Below are positions 14,104-20,719 of a stretch of DNA of 21,817 nucleotides, one piece after another. Both the position numbers and the translations under genes were made by a program. Position 1 is the stretch's first letter. Every line of letters starts with the position of its first letter. This stretch comes from a virus, in IMG/VR virus record IMGVR_UViG_3300034375_008000, positions 1 to 21,817 of that record; one strand, written 5' to 3'. Below the pieces are notes generated by a model, which searched no databases, had not been told where the DNA came from, and saw only the letters and a list, made by a program, of their open reading frames with translations.

Positions 14104-14835
14104 TTATTTAGTTTTTAGATTAAATACTTTAGATCTAATATAATTAGATGCTTCCGTATTATCACTAATAAGCTTAATATTTTTAATATTAGATTTTAAA
14201 TTATTGATGATTTCAGATTGACTTATCTTACCATAAGCTTGAATAAATGCACTTAAAAAAGAGAATTTTATACTTCTATCTACATTTGCAAGCATTATAA
14301 ACAAATCACTAAAGTCTTTGCACATAGCTTCTGCAAGCGGATTAGTAACTTTAAACTCTCCAGATCTTATAATCTGACTATTAATAGTAAAACTATAATG
14401 ATTTCTGCATAGTGCTCCAACCATCATTAGTTCAAGATTATATAAATTTTTAAACTTTAAAAGTTTCCTATAATCATTAGAACAAAACTTATAAGCATTG
14501 ACATAATCTAATAATGCCCAAGATTTGGATGAGTTGTTTAATTTACCCATTTTATGAACTAAGTCAAGTTCATCTTTAACTTCAATAGTAGTATAAGGTA
14601 TAGACATACCTTCTCTTTCTAATGCTGTAGCTAGATGCTGACCATCTATAATATATAGTTTCTTTTCGCCTTCTACTACATCTGTTTCACATGCAACTAT
14701 GGGTCTTATAATACCCATATTTCTTACACTTTCTACTAGTTCTTCTACATGCTGAGATTTTATTTCTCTATTCATTGGTAGAATTGAAAACTTTTTATAA
14801 CTGTCTGTGTGTTTAATTGATAATTTCATAATCAT
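14104..14835 (-). CDS. ParB/Srx-fold protein
   Basis: A 243-residue protein whose N-terminal half has the ParB N-terminal (ParB/Srx) fold pattern. NREIKSQHVEELVESVRNMG (22-41) is followed by RPIV and then YIIDGQHLATALE (61-73), equivalent to the ParB box with a conserved DGQH. The C-terminal half is helical and unassigned. Stand-alone ParB-like phage proteins can be CTPase-type DNA-binding factors or nucleases; which applies here is open. No ParA partner is visible. It lies 10 bases after the HNH gene and 2 bases before gene 13811-14101. Confidence 0.7.
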   Translation of the reverse strand: MIMKLSIKHTDSYKKFSILPMNREIKSQHVEELVESVRNMGIIRPIVACETDVVEGEKKLYIIDGQHLATALEREGMSIPYTTIEVKDELDLVHKMGKLNNSSKSWALLDYVNAYKFCSNDYRKLLKFKNLYNLELMMVGALCRNHYSFTINSQIIRSGEFKVTNPLAEAMCKDFSDLFIMLANVDRSIKFSFLSAFIQAYGKISQSEIINNLKSNIKNIKLISDNTEASNYIRSKVFNLKTK

Positions 14836-14845
14836 ATTTTTTAAA

Positions 14846-15253
14846 TCATTTTAACCATTTCATTGTTCTAGCCTCTTTTGGATTACCATGAATCCAATTG
14901 TGGCAATTACGGCAAACAGGTAACCAAGTACTCTGTATTAAATAATACACATCTCTGTTGCTACCTGCATATGTATGATGGACATCTGTAGCTCCTTGAC
15001 TACATCCATTTACTTTTACTTTACATAAGGAATTTTCTGTAAGATACCTTTCTCTAAGTTTAAGATATTCTTGATCTTTCTTTTTTCTTTTAGAAGAAAC
15101 CTGAGGGATAGATACGGTTGGTTTCTGAGGCTTATTCAAATTGCTTTTGTGGCAACTCCAGCAATATTTGCAGTATCTAAAACCCTCATGGTTCTTCCAT
15201 ATTACAGATGGTTTATTACACCCATAACATTCTTTAAGCTTAGGTTTAATCAT
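14846..15253 (-). CDS. HNH endonuclease-like protein with N-terminal zinc ribbon
   Basis: A 135-residue basic protein. The N-terminal zinc ribbon has ECYGC (Cys 9, 12) and CKYCWSC (Cys 28, 31, 34). A lysine/arginine-rich linker (SSKRKKKDQEYLKLRERYL) leads to an HNH core with DVHHTYAG (His 92-93), VCRNCHNWIHG (Cys 114, Cys 117, His 118, His 122). HNH folds cut DNA using a bound metal; in phages of this type they often act in recombination (NinG-like) or packaging. I chose the ATG at 15251-15253; an in-frame TTG lies ten codons upstream at 15283. The gene overlaps 15246-15461 by 8 bases. Confidence 0.75.
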   Translation of the reverse strand: MIKPKLKECYGCNKPSVIWKNHEGFRYCKYCWSCHKSNLNKPQKPTVSIPQVSSKRKKKDQEYLKLRERYLTENSLCKVKVNGCSQGATDVHHTYAGSNRDVYYLIQSTWLPVCRNCHNWIHGNPKEARTMKWLK

Positions 15254-15461
15254 TGTTTGCAGGTTTTGGTACACCTTTGGCAATGTAATACCTAATTAGA
15301 TCAAGTTTTTCATACTTAGTTCTTTCTCTTTTATTACCTATAGAGTCAGTAACATACCAATAATTATCATCTCTCATATCAAGCCAATCTTGTAAATCAA
15401 AATTTTTAGTTAGAGTAAAAAATTCTTGTTCTACATATGACATTGAATCATGATAATCCAT
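15246..15461 (-). CDS. orphan small protein
   Basis: A 71-residue protein with an aromatic/acidic N-terminal half (MSYVEQEFFTLTKNFDLQDW) and a middle strand pair (NYWYVTDSIGNKRERTKY). It ends in a helix followed by GVPKPANND. It overlaps the genes on either side (8 and 14 bases). No family is recognised. Confidence 0.6.
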   Translation of the reverse strand: MDYHDSMSYVEQEFFTLTKNFDLQDWLDMRDDNYWYVTDSIGNKRERTKYEKLDLIRYYIAKGVPKPANND

Positions 15462-15942
15462 TTCCTTTTAATCTTGGTAATTGGTTTGGGTCTCTTTCTA
15501 AACTTAAAAAGTTTTTAGGTAAGATACCTTCATCAATAAAGATAGCAATAATTTGGTCTTTATCAATATTTAAATCTTTGAAATTTAAAGTATTTCTAAA
15601 TTTATCATCTGTTTCTGTTTGAGCTAACATAGCTTTAGTAAAAGCTGAATTAGGAAACAGTTTTTCAAAGAAATTATTTGTAATCTCAATTAGTTTTCTT
15701 TGTTTAATAGTATTAACAACACGTTGTGCTCTTTTATGCACATTATTAATTCTATATATCTTTTTCTTACACATTCTGCTAACTTCCTCTTCATCAAGAG
15801 AATTAACGCCATACAAAGCTCTTTTATAAAGATAGTTTTGATAAGCTGAATACTTATCTTGTTCATATGACATCACAGTTTGTGGGGTCAAGAGATACTT
15901 CTGTATCTGTTCTTGCAATTTTCCAATTTTAGTCGAATTCAT
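15448..15942 (-). CDS. orphan helical basic protein
   Basis: A protein of about 164 residues with no recognised family. It has a helical N-terminal half rich in Gln, Tyr and Lys (KIGKLQEQIQKYL, YSAYQNYLYKRALYG) and basic CKKKIYRINNVHKRAQRVV. The C-terminal half contains FKDLNIDKDQIIAIFIDEG. The frame stays open 23 codons further upstream to 16011, but that extension runs through a terminator hairpin (15980-16001). The ATG at 15940-15942 follows a poly-A leader typical of the genome, so I prefer it. It could be nucleic-acid binding, judging from charge only. Confidence 0.6.
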   Translation of the reverse strand: MNSTKIGKLQEQIQKYLLTPQTVMSYEQDKYSAYQNYLYKRALYGVNSLDEEEVSRMCKKKIYRINNVHKRAQRVVNTIKQRKLIEITNNFFEKLFPNSAFTKAMLAQTETDDKFRNTLNFKDLNIDKDQIIAIFIDEGILPKNFLSLERDPNQLPRLKGNGLS

Positions 15943-15969
15943 TTTTTTACATTTTAAATCATAAATAAT

Positions 15970-16002
15970 AAAAAGAAAAGGGGAAAACAATTGTCTTCCC
16001 CC
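15970..16002 (-). terminator. intrinsic terminator after gene 16029-16505
   Basis: On the minus strand GGGGAAGA pairs with TTTTCCCC (8 bp including one G-U that forms only on this strand; 15980-16001). The loop is CAATTG and is followed by TTTTCTTTTTA. It lies 27 bases downstream of the stop of gene 16029-16505 and about 28 bases before the ATG at 15942. Confidence 0.8.
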
Positions 16003-16028
16003 AATCTTCATTCACTCAAAAAATATCC

Positions 16029-16505
16029 TTATCCTCCTATTGAAAATTCTTCATTAGGTTGGACAGCAGTACTTTTCTTATTAGCATTATATGCTCTTAT
16101 TTCATCTATATTATCATGAGAAATTAAATCATCCTCTAGATTTGCATCTGAAGTCCAAAGTCTCTTTTGATAAATAGGTTTACCCATGAGAGTGCATACA
16201 GGTGCATCTTCACTACCTGCTCTTTTTAATTGCTTTTCAATATTAACATCACTGAAAGGCTCTAATGATTCCAAAGTAATAATTTTACCTGGAAGTTCTT
16301 GACCAGCATAAAAACCTGCTTGGGTTAATTGGTCCATTTTACCTGGAACAATTGCAGTAATTCTTTTTACATCTAACCAACCAGTACCAGTAGTAACTAC
16401 TTTAGATTGTTCTACTCTAAAATATCCATAGTCTGGATTGTTTTCTGAAACGTTAACAACTGCTTTTGTTTTTTCATCTGCTAATACAATTACTTTTGAA
16501 TTCAT
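16029..16505 (-). CDS. conserved-looking phage protein, unknown function
   Basis: A 158-residue protein of a type I associate with Bacteroidota phages. It has a beta-rich N-terminal half (KVIVLADE, YGYFRVEQSKVV, WLDVKRITAIVPG), GQELPGKIITLESLEPF in the middle, and a C-terminal segment with CTLMGKPIYQKRLW and ISHDNIDEIRAYN. No function is known. It forms its own small unit, with an A/T-rich leader and a predicted H-type pseudoknot 40 bases upstream (16546-16585). An intrinsic terminator lies 27 bases downstream of its stop. That suggests controlled, possibly abundant expression. No membrane segment or catalytic motif is seen. Confidence 0.7.
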   Translation of the reverse strand: MNSKVIVLADEKTKAVVNVSENNPDYGYFRVEQSKVVTTGTGWLDVKRITAIVPGKMDQLTQAGFYAGQELPGKIITLESLEPFSDVNIEKQLKRAGSEDAPVCTLMGKPIYQKRLWTSDANLEDDLISHDNIDEIRAYNANKKSTAVQPNEEFSIGG

Positions 16506-16545
16506 AATTCTGTTTTTTTTAATTAATTAATAAAATTTTGATTTG

Positions 16546-16585
16546 TGAGCATAGATACTATACCTGTGATTGCTCAAACACAGGT
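16546..16585 (-). promoter_or_regulatory. predicted H-type RNA pseudoknot in the leader of gene 16029-16505
   Basis: On the minus strand ACCTGTG (16585-16579) pairs with CACAGGT (16568-16562), and TGAGCA (16576-16571) in its loop pairs with TGCTCA (16551-16546). Loops are TT (2 bases), AT (2 bases) and a 10-base A-rich segment. That is the standard geometry of compact H-type pseudoknots (short deep-groove loop, longer minor-groove loop). The plus-strand reading gives a 2-base loop on the wrong side. It ends 40 bases before the ATG. Not matched to a riboswitch class. Confidence 0.55.
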
Positions 16586-16611
16586 GAGTTAGCTTTAATA
16601 AGCTTATTACA

Positions 16612-16848
16612 TTAGGATAGATTTCTTATATCTAAATCTGTAGGAAGTTCTTCATCATCATCAAAAACAGAGAAATCTCTGCTTTTAGATGGAATCTTTT
16701 TTGTATCTACTGCTGAACCACTAAATGGATTAACAATAGTATCCCCATAATCAATTGAAATTAGGTATTGAATATCTTCATCAGTAAGGTCTAAGTATTC
16801 TTCTACTGTGAGATAAATAACTTTGCCATTGGGTAACTGATAATTCAT
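16612..16848 (-). CDS. small conserved-looking phage protein
   Basis: A 78-residue acidic protein. MNYQLPNGKVIYLTVEEYL and LTDEDIQYLISIDYGD form a compact N-terminal domain. A disordered tail with FDDDEELPTDLDI follows. The pattern looks familiar from phages of Bacteroidota, but no function is known. It sits between the orphan gene 16975-17424 and the pseudoknot leader of gene 16029-16505. Confidence 0.65.
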   Translation of the reverse strand: MNYQLPNGKVIYLTVEEYLDLTDEDIQYLISIDYGDTIVNPFSGSAVDTKKIPSKSRDFSVFDDDEELPTDLDIRNLS

Positions 16849-16910
16849 ACACTAAGTACGTAATAAATCTTCAAAGGTTAATACATAAACAATAAAAATT
16901 TACCATTATA

Positions 16911-16960
16911 TAGCTAACAAGGGAAAAATATTTTTAATACTTCTCCCTTGATATCAGCTA
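16911..16960 (-). other. two-tier hairpin in a 126-base intergenic gap
   Basis: An outer helix TAGCT/AGCTA (16911-16915 with 16956-16960) and an inner 7-bp helix CAAGGGA/TCCCTTG (16918-16924 with 16944-16950) enclose an A/T-rich loop. There is no U tract on the minus strand, so it is not a clear terminator. It could be a 3'-end structure of gene 16975-17424 or a leader element of gene 16612-16848. Confidence 0.5.
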
Positions 16961-16974
16961 TAACTTATATTCGA

Positions 16975-17424
16975 CTAAAATATATTGTGATCATAGGTTT
17001 TTATGTCAGCTATAGTAGCTGAACATACTGTAGAATCAGTATCATTATACTTAAATTTGATTCTGTACTGAAAATAATTTAACAAACCTCTATACTCTTC
17101 TATAGTACAGGTAACTTCTCCATGTTTATTGAGAAGGTTATTCTTTTTAAGTTCTTCATAGACTTTCTCAGAATCATCTACTATTAATGATATATTTTTC
17201 CAAGGAACTCTAACAATAGAGCCAATTGGATGGAGAGTTGGTAAACTCTTACCAAGAATAATTTGTACAAAATAAGTACATGCTTGAGGATTTTGTAACA
17301 ATAACTCAGTAAATATTTGAGTTAAATTTGCTCTTTTATCCAGTTCTTGATTTTGAAATAATCCGCCTACCATTTGAGCGACATCTTCTTCTGTAATAGA
17401 TACATCAATTTTTCTAATATCCAT
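16975..17424 (-). CDS. orphan protein
   Basis: A 149-residue protein with no recognised family. The N-terminal half is helical (TEEDVAQMVGGLFQNQEL, NLTQIFTELLLQNPQACTYF). The C-terminal half has IGSIVRVPWKNISLIV and a beta-type end (RIKFKYNDTDSTVC). It has no signal peptide or metal site. It has its own short A/T-rich leader after gene 17446-17691. Confidence 0.65.
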   Translation of the reverse strand: MDIRKIDVSITEEDVAQMVGGLFQNQELDKRANLTQIFTELLLQNPQACTYFVQIILGKSLPTLHPIGSIVRVPWKNISLIVDDSEKVYEELKKNNLLNKHGEVTCTIEEYRGLLNYFQYRIKFKYNDTDSTVCSATIADIKTYDHNIF

Positions 17425-17445
17425 AATAATTAAATTATGAGAGTT

Positions 17446-17691
17446 CTAACCAAAGAACCCTCCTGTTTTCAAATACATTAAAATTCCCCACATTAAAGCA
17501 ACAATAGCAATTACCATTGCACCAATTGTTACACTATGAGTAAATCTAGCTGCGTTATAATACTTTTTAGCACTTTTCAAGTTTGCTTTAATAACACCAC
17601 GGGAACCTTTATTGTCTTTATGACATTCTAATTCATTTTCCCAGTATTTCACATCCTCGCGTGCATCTTTTAGTCTCTTATAAGTTCCCAT
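17446..17691 (-). CDS. small protein with coiled-coil and one or two membrane segments
   Basis: An 81-residue protein. Residues 1-45 form a charged helix (RLKDAREDVKYWENELECHK, then KANLKSAKKYYNAARF) like a coiled coil. A hydrophobic stretch HSVTIGAMVIAIVALMWGIL follows, ending KTGGFFG. It is probably a tail-anchored membrane protein with the coil in the cytoplasm. I chose ATG at 17689-17691, which leaves a 4-base gap after the upstream stop and an A-rich AAGATT leader; the frame could also start five codons earlier at 17706. A spanin- or holin-like role is possible but unsupported by neighbours. Confidence 0.6.
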   Translation of the reverse strand: MGTYKRLKDAREDVKYWENELECHKDNKGSRGVIKANLKSAKKYYNAARFTHSVTIGAMVIAIVALMWGILMYLKTGGFFG

Positions 17692-17695
17692 AATC

Positions 17696-17896
17696 TTAAA
17701 TATCATCAGGGTTAAACGCTCCTACACTGTCATAAAACATTTCATGATGTAACATGATTAATCTGTTTCTCAATGTTTTTAAAGTCGAAATATTAAGCTT
17801 GCAATCATAAATTCTTTCTATATCTTTATCAGATATAATATCTCCGTGCAATTTCATGTGTAAATCTTGAATTTCTTCAATCATAATTTCAGTCAT
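17696..17896 (-). CDS. orphan small helical protein
   Basis: A 66-residue protein, mostly helical (MIEEIQDLHMKLHGD, LKTLRNRLIMLHHEMFYD), unknown function. The start is either of two nearby ATG codons (residues 1 and 5). It is followed after 4 bases by the membrane protein gene and preceded by the small gene 17909-18034 with a 12-base gap. Confidence 0.6.
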   Translation of the reverse strand: MTEIMIEEIQDLHMKLHGDIISDKDIERIYDCKLNISTLKTLRNRLIMLHHEMFYDSVGAFNPDDI

Positions 17897-17908
17897 AACC
17901 TGTTAAAT

Positions 17909-18034
17909 TTAAATAGTTTGAGTAATCATTTTAATTTCAGTATCAGCATCAGCTCTTAAGAAAGCTATATCTTCATTTGGAGTAAAGTGCTCCTTTCCAT
18001 TTTTAATGTACATGTAATAAACAACTGTGTCCAT
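17909..18034 (-). CDS. 41-residue small protein
   Basis: A short ORF reading MDTVVYYMYIKNGKEHFTPN and then EDIAFLRADADTEIKMITQTI. It has a plausible beta-hairpin start and acidic helix, a TAA stop, and an A-rich leader (AAAACCAACAAA) after the terminator at 18066-18085. It is the first gene after that terminator, 12 bases before gene 17696-17896. Confidence 0.6.
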   Translation of the reverse strand: MDTVVYYMYIKNGKEHFTPNEDIAFLRADADTEIKMITQTI

Positions 18035-18054
18035 TTTGTTGGTTTTAAAAAGTA

Positions 18055-18085
18055 AATAATAAAAAGCAGGGCTTTTACACCCTGC
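18055..18085 (-). terminator. intrinsic terminator after the TerD-like gene
   Basis: On the minus strand GCAGGG pairs with CCCTGC across an 8-base loop (18066-18085) and is followed by TTTTTATTATTT. It starts 8 bases after the stop of gene 18094-19935 and lies 32 bases before the ATG of gene 17909-18034. Confidence 0.8.
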
Positions 18086-18093
18086 ATAGAGAT

Positions 18094-19935
18094 TTATGAC
18101 AATAAGCTAATTAAAGCTGACTTGTCATCAGTAGTTAGGTCAAAACAATCTTTGGGAATGTTTGTCTCATAGTCCATATAAACTTCAGAGTTCTCTGTGT
18201 ATAAATAATCATTTAACATAGGAGAACAATTAGATAGCTTAATTTGAGAATCAATGTAACCTTTAAGAAAGTCAGCATTAGAAACTCTGCTATTACCTAA
18301 TCCACGATTAGTAAATATGAACTGCCCATCAGTAAAGATAGCTGCAGTCATTTGTAGACTTGACAAAGACAACTGTGTCTTAAAAATTATATCATCAGGA
18401 TTGACCATATAACCTCTACCATAGTTAGATATATCTTTAGAAACTTTAGCTACAAAAAATGTAAACTTAGCATCTATTTTAGATTGATAACCATTTATGG
18501 CAAACACACCATCTTTTAATCCATCAGTAAACCACAAACATTCAGTAGCTTCAGGATTAGCTGAAGTCATATCACCAGAATAAACAATAGATTCATTATT
18601 ATAAGTAGCATTCCAACCAATCTTTTGACCATCTAAGTTCAAAAATGATAAATCAAGGTCAACAGCACCATCTTTACCAAACCAATGAATACCTACAATA
18701 AATGCGCTATCATTAGTTATCTTAAGTCTAGAATTTATGGGTAAAGTACCAGTAAAATTCTTTTCACTAGTAGGAATAGCCATATTAATATCAGACATAA
18801 CTTTAAAGTTGGTGTTCTTAAACTTATCATTACACTTAGCACGTAACTCAGAAGAAATCATTGATTTATAGTTCAATAAAACATCTATTTCCTCAGTAGT
18901 AAGATCAAAGTTATTTACCTTAACAAAGCTTTTACCATTACGAACATTATAAGTATCATAGAATCTATATGGCAATAAACGTTTTTGAACTGCATTATAA
19001 TACTTAGATAATTGGAATACAGAAGCTTCTTTAAGTAAGTCACTTACATTACTCGCATAATTACCATTAAGAAATGACTTAGTTAAGAACTTAGTAGACC
19101 ACGGTAACTCACAAGGAACATGATGCTTCTTAGACAACTTAGATATCTTGTTTATAATAGGAGCAAATTCCTTATTACTTTCCTTCATACTAAGGAAAAA
19201 ACGTTTATATCTATTAAAACCTTTAGATACTTCAGTATAACCTAAATACTCTATAAGTTCTTTAGTCTTTATAACTTCATCATTCATTACACGATTACTG
19301 TGAAAGAAAGTGTCATGATACATATTTATATTCTCACGAGACTTAACAATCATTGCAGACCCAGTAATCATATAATTAATCATAGACATCATGTCATCAA
19401 CATCTTTAGGATATATACCATACTTAACTTTATATGCTATGATGGCTTCACGATTTTGAATCTTAAATAATGATAGAGTAATATCAAATTCATCAATAAG
19501 TTCAAATAAATCTTTCAAAGTATTTTTATGAAGAGCAATGTTACTATATAGCATTTCTTTAACTTTCACAGTTATTTCATCTATAGTAATAGAATTTATA
19601 AACTTGCAGTCAGTAAAGTCAACACAAATATCAGACTGATTAGGAACATAAGCTTTACCTTGGAAATTTGTACCATATGTAGAGATATAGTGTAAAATTT
19701 GATCTACAGCTACTTCTTCAATAGTAAGGTTTACTACTTCTTCAAAAGTACTATAGAAAGTAGAGTTATAATTGATAGGTAATGTATCTATGTAAGCTTT
19801 AACACGATCTTGGTCAACATAACGGTCAATAGCATAACCTTTCTTTGCACATTCTACAATGAGTTCATGAGAAACAGAGGAATTCTCTTTGGACAGTGCA
19901 CGCCCAAACAAACGGATTTCAGCAAAATTTGCCAT
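18094..19935 (-). CDS. large protein with C-terminal TerD-like domain
   Basis: A 613-residue soluble protein. Residues 1 to about 375 are helical and unassigned. From about 380 it follows the TerD-like region I know from the bacterial MXAN_6230/SCO0854 group. NMAIPTSEKNFTGTLPINSR (384-403) is followed by VGIHWFGKDGAVDLDLSFL (414-432, with the VDLDLS motif) and SGDMTSANPEATE (453-465). TerD domains bind calcium and belong to tellurite and stress-resistance modules; here the role is unknown. It has the longest coding region of the window, a strong terminator just after it and a 400-base structured leader region before it. No membrane or signal segment is seen. A virion protein is possible but unsupported. 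Confidence 0.65.
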   Translation of the reverse strand: MANFAEIRLFGRALSKENSSVSHELIVECAKKGYAIDRYVDQDRVKAYIDTLPINYNSTFYSTFEEVVNLTIEEVAVDQILHYISTYGTNFQGKAYVPNQSDICVDFTDCKFINSITIDEITVKVKEMLYSNIALHKNTLKDLFELIDEFDITLSLFKIQNREAIIAYKVKYGIYPKDVDDMMSMINYMITGSAMIVKSRENINMYHDTFFHSNRVMNDEVIKTKELIEYLGYTEVSKGFNRYKRFFLSMKESNKEFAPIINKISKLSKKHHVPCELPWSTKFLTKSFLNGNYASNVSDLLKEASVFQLSKYYNAVQKRLLPYRFYDTYNVRNGKSFVKVNNFDLTTEEIDVLLNYKSMISSELRAKCNDKFKNTNFKVMSDINMAIPTSEKNFTGTLPINSRLKITNDSAFIVGIHWFGKDGAVDLDLSFLNLDGQKIGWNATYNNESIVYSGDMTSANPEATECLWFTDGLKDGVFAINGYQSKIDAKFTFFVAKVSKDISNYGRGYMVNPDDIIFKTQLSLSSLQMTAAIFTDGQFIFTNRGLGNSRVSNADFLKGYIDSQIKLSNCSPMLNDYLYTENSEVYMDYETNIPKDCFDLTTDDKSALISLLS

Positions 19936-19954
19936 AATTAAAATAAATTAAAGA

Positions 19955-20343
19955 GTGAAAAAATAAAGAGTGCCTCAGATGGGATGTAAATATTTATGCT
20001 TGAATTAGAAAAAGGAACATCCTGTATCTATCAGCACTCTCATAGGTTAATTTGTTGAAGCATCCATAAAGACCAGAACACAGGCGACCAGTACATATTG
20101 CCTTGTTGTGTTGTCAAACTTTATAGACCTCCAACTCTCTGTTTAAATTGTTTAAACAGGAACTGGTATTTTGGTTTTAGTTAAAGACGGAAAGTAAGTG
20201 CTGCTATTATAAATGAATAGGAACTTTCTATGTCTTAGTACAGCTGGTTACTACACGCTGTCTGTGCCAGCAGCTTACTGGATAGGATAGATTCACGAGT
20301 TTATAGTCAGAACAATCTCCAAACAACCTGACTTGGGGGAGGA
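19955..20343 (-). ncRNA. candidate structured RNA 1 (pseudoknot-rich, about 390 nt)
   Basis: No gene fits this stretch. Perfect helices: 19967-19973/20034-20040 with 19982-19987/20017-20022 inside; 20066-20071/20119-20124 enclosing 20077-20085/20100-20112 (bulged); a 9-bp hairpin 20139-20147/20151-20159; 20193-20205/20269-20279 (11 bp, one bulge); 20305-20310/20328-20333. Loop bases cross out to downstream partners: 19996-20001 with 20058-20063, 20087-20092 with 20162-20167, and 20317-20320 with 20338-20341, giving three pseudoknots. On the minus strand the last helix (AGAGTGC...GCACTCT) is followed by a TTTATTTTTT tract. That looks like an intrinsic end and favours the minus strand. It could be a free RNA or the leader of the TerD-like gene. 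Confidence 0.5.
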
Positions 20344-20344
20344 A

Positions 20345-20506
20345 TTAAATACTATTTTCAATTGAAGTTTCTTGAGATGCATTATCTTCATCTCGTCTTC
20401 TCTCTTCATAGCATTGCTGACACTCATGATAGTCATCACAAGTGCAAGTTAATTCTGGTGATATGCTATATAACATATACATATCTTTAGCTTCTTCAAA
20501 GTTCAT
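20345..20506 (-). CDS. 53-residue Cys-containing small protein
   Basis: A short ORF starting MNFEEAKDMYMLYSISPELT and continuing CTCDDYHECQQCYEERRRDE, with TAA stop. The four cysteines (CxC...CxxC) could bind a zinc ion. The acidic tail is disordered. Its ATG lies just after the stop of gene 20518-20697 and its stop borders structured RNA 1. Confidence 0.55.
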   Translation of the reverse strand: MNFEEAKDMYMLYSISPELTCTCDDYHECQQCYEERRRDEDNASQETSIENSI

Positions 20507-20517
20507 AATTTCTAAAT

Positions 20518-20697
20518 TTAAGATTTATACTTTTCTTCATCTGGAAACATCTGTGGCACCCATAAGAACATGAAACTAAATACAGCCATAACAGCACTAG
20601 CTGTTGGTGCTTGGGCATATATACACATAACTGCAGATACACCACATAACATTCCTAACGTTACTAAAAACAAGTAACCGTTGCTAAACTTTTTCAT
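20518..20697 (-). CDS. 59-residue membrane protein
   Basis: A short ORF with two hydrophobic segments (YLFLVTLGMLCGVSAVMCIY and SAVMAVFSFMFLWVPQM) and a charged end (FPDEEKYKS). It is likely an inner-membrane hairpin protein of unknown role. It has a lysine start (MKKFSNG), an A/T-rich leader and a TAA stop, and lies between the two structured non-coding blocks. Confidence 0.6.
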   Translation of the reverse strand: MKKFSNGYLFLVTLGMLCGVSAVMCIYAQAPTASAVMAVFSFMFLWVPQMFPDEEKYKS

Positions 20698-20719
20698 AAT
20701 AAAATAAATTTATTTAAGT

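Noticed and set aside
15943-16011. Upstream extension of gene 15448-15942 to 16011
   Set aside because: The extra 23 codons run through an intrinsic terminator hairpin, and the ATG at 15942 has a better leader.
20101-20343. Group I or group II self-splicing intron in the non-coding blocks
   Set aside because: The blocks do not interrupt a gene, no exon frame joins across them, and no intron-encoded endonuclease or reverse transcriptase is present.
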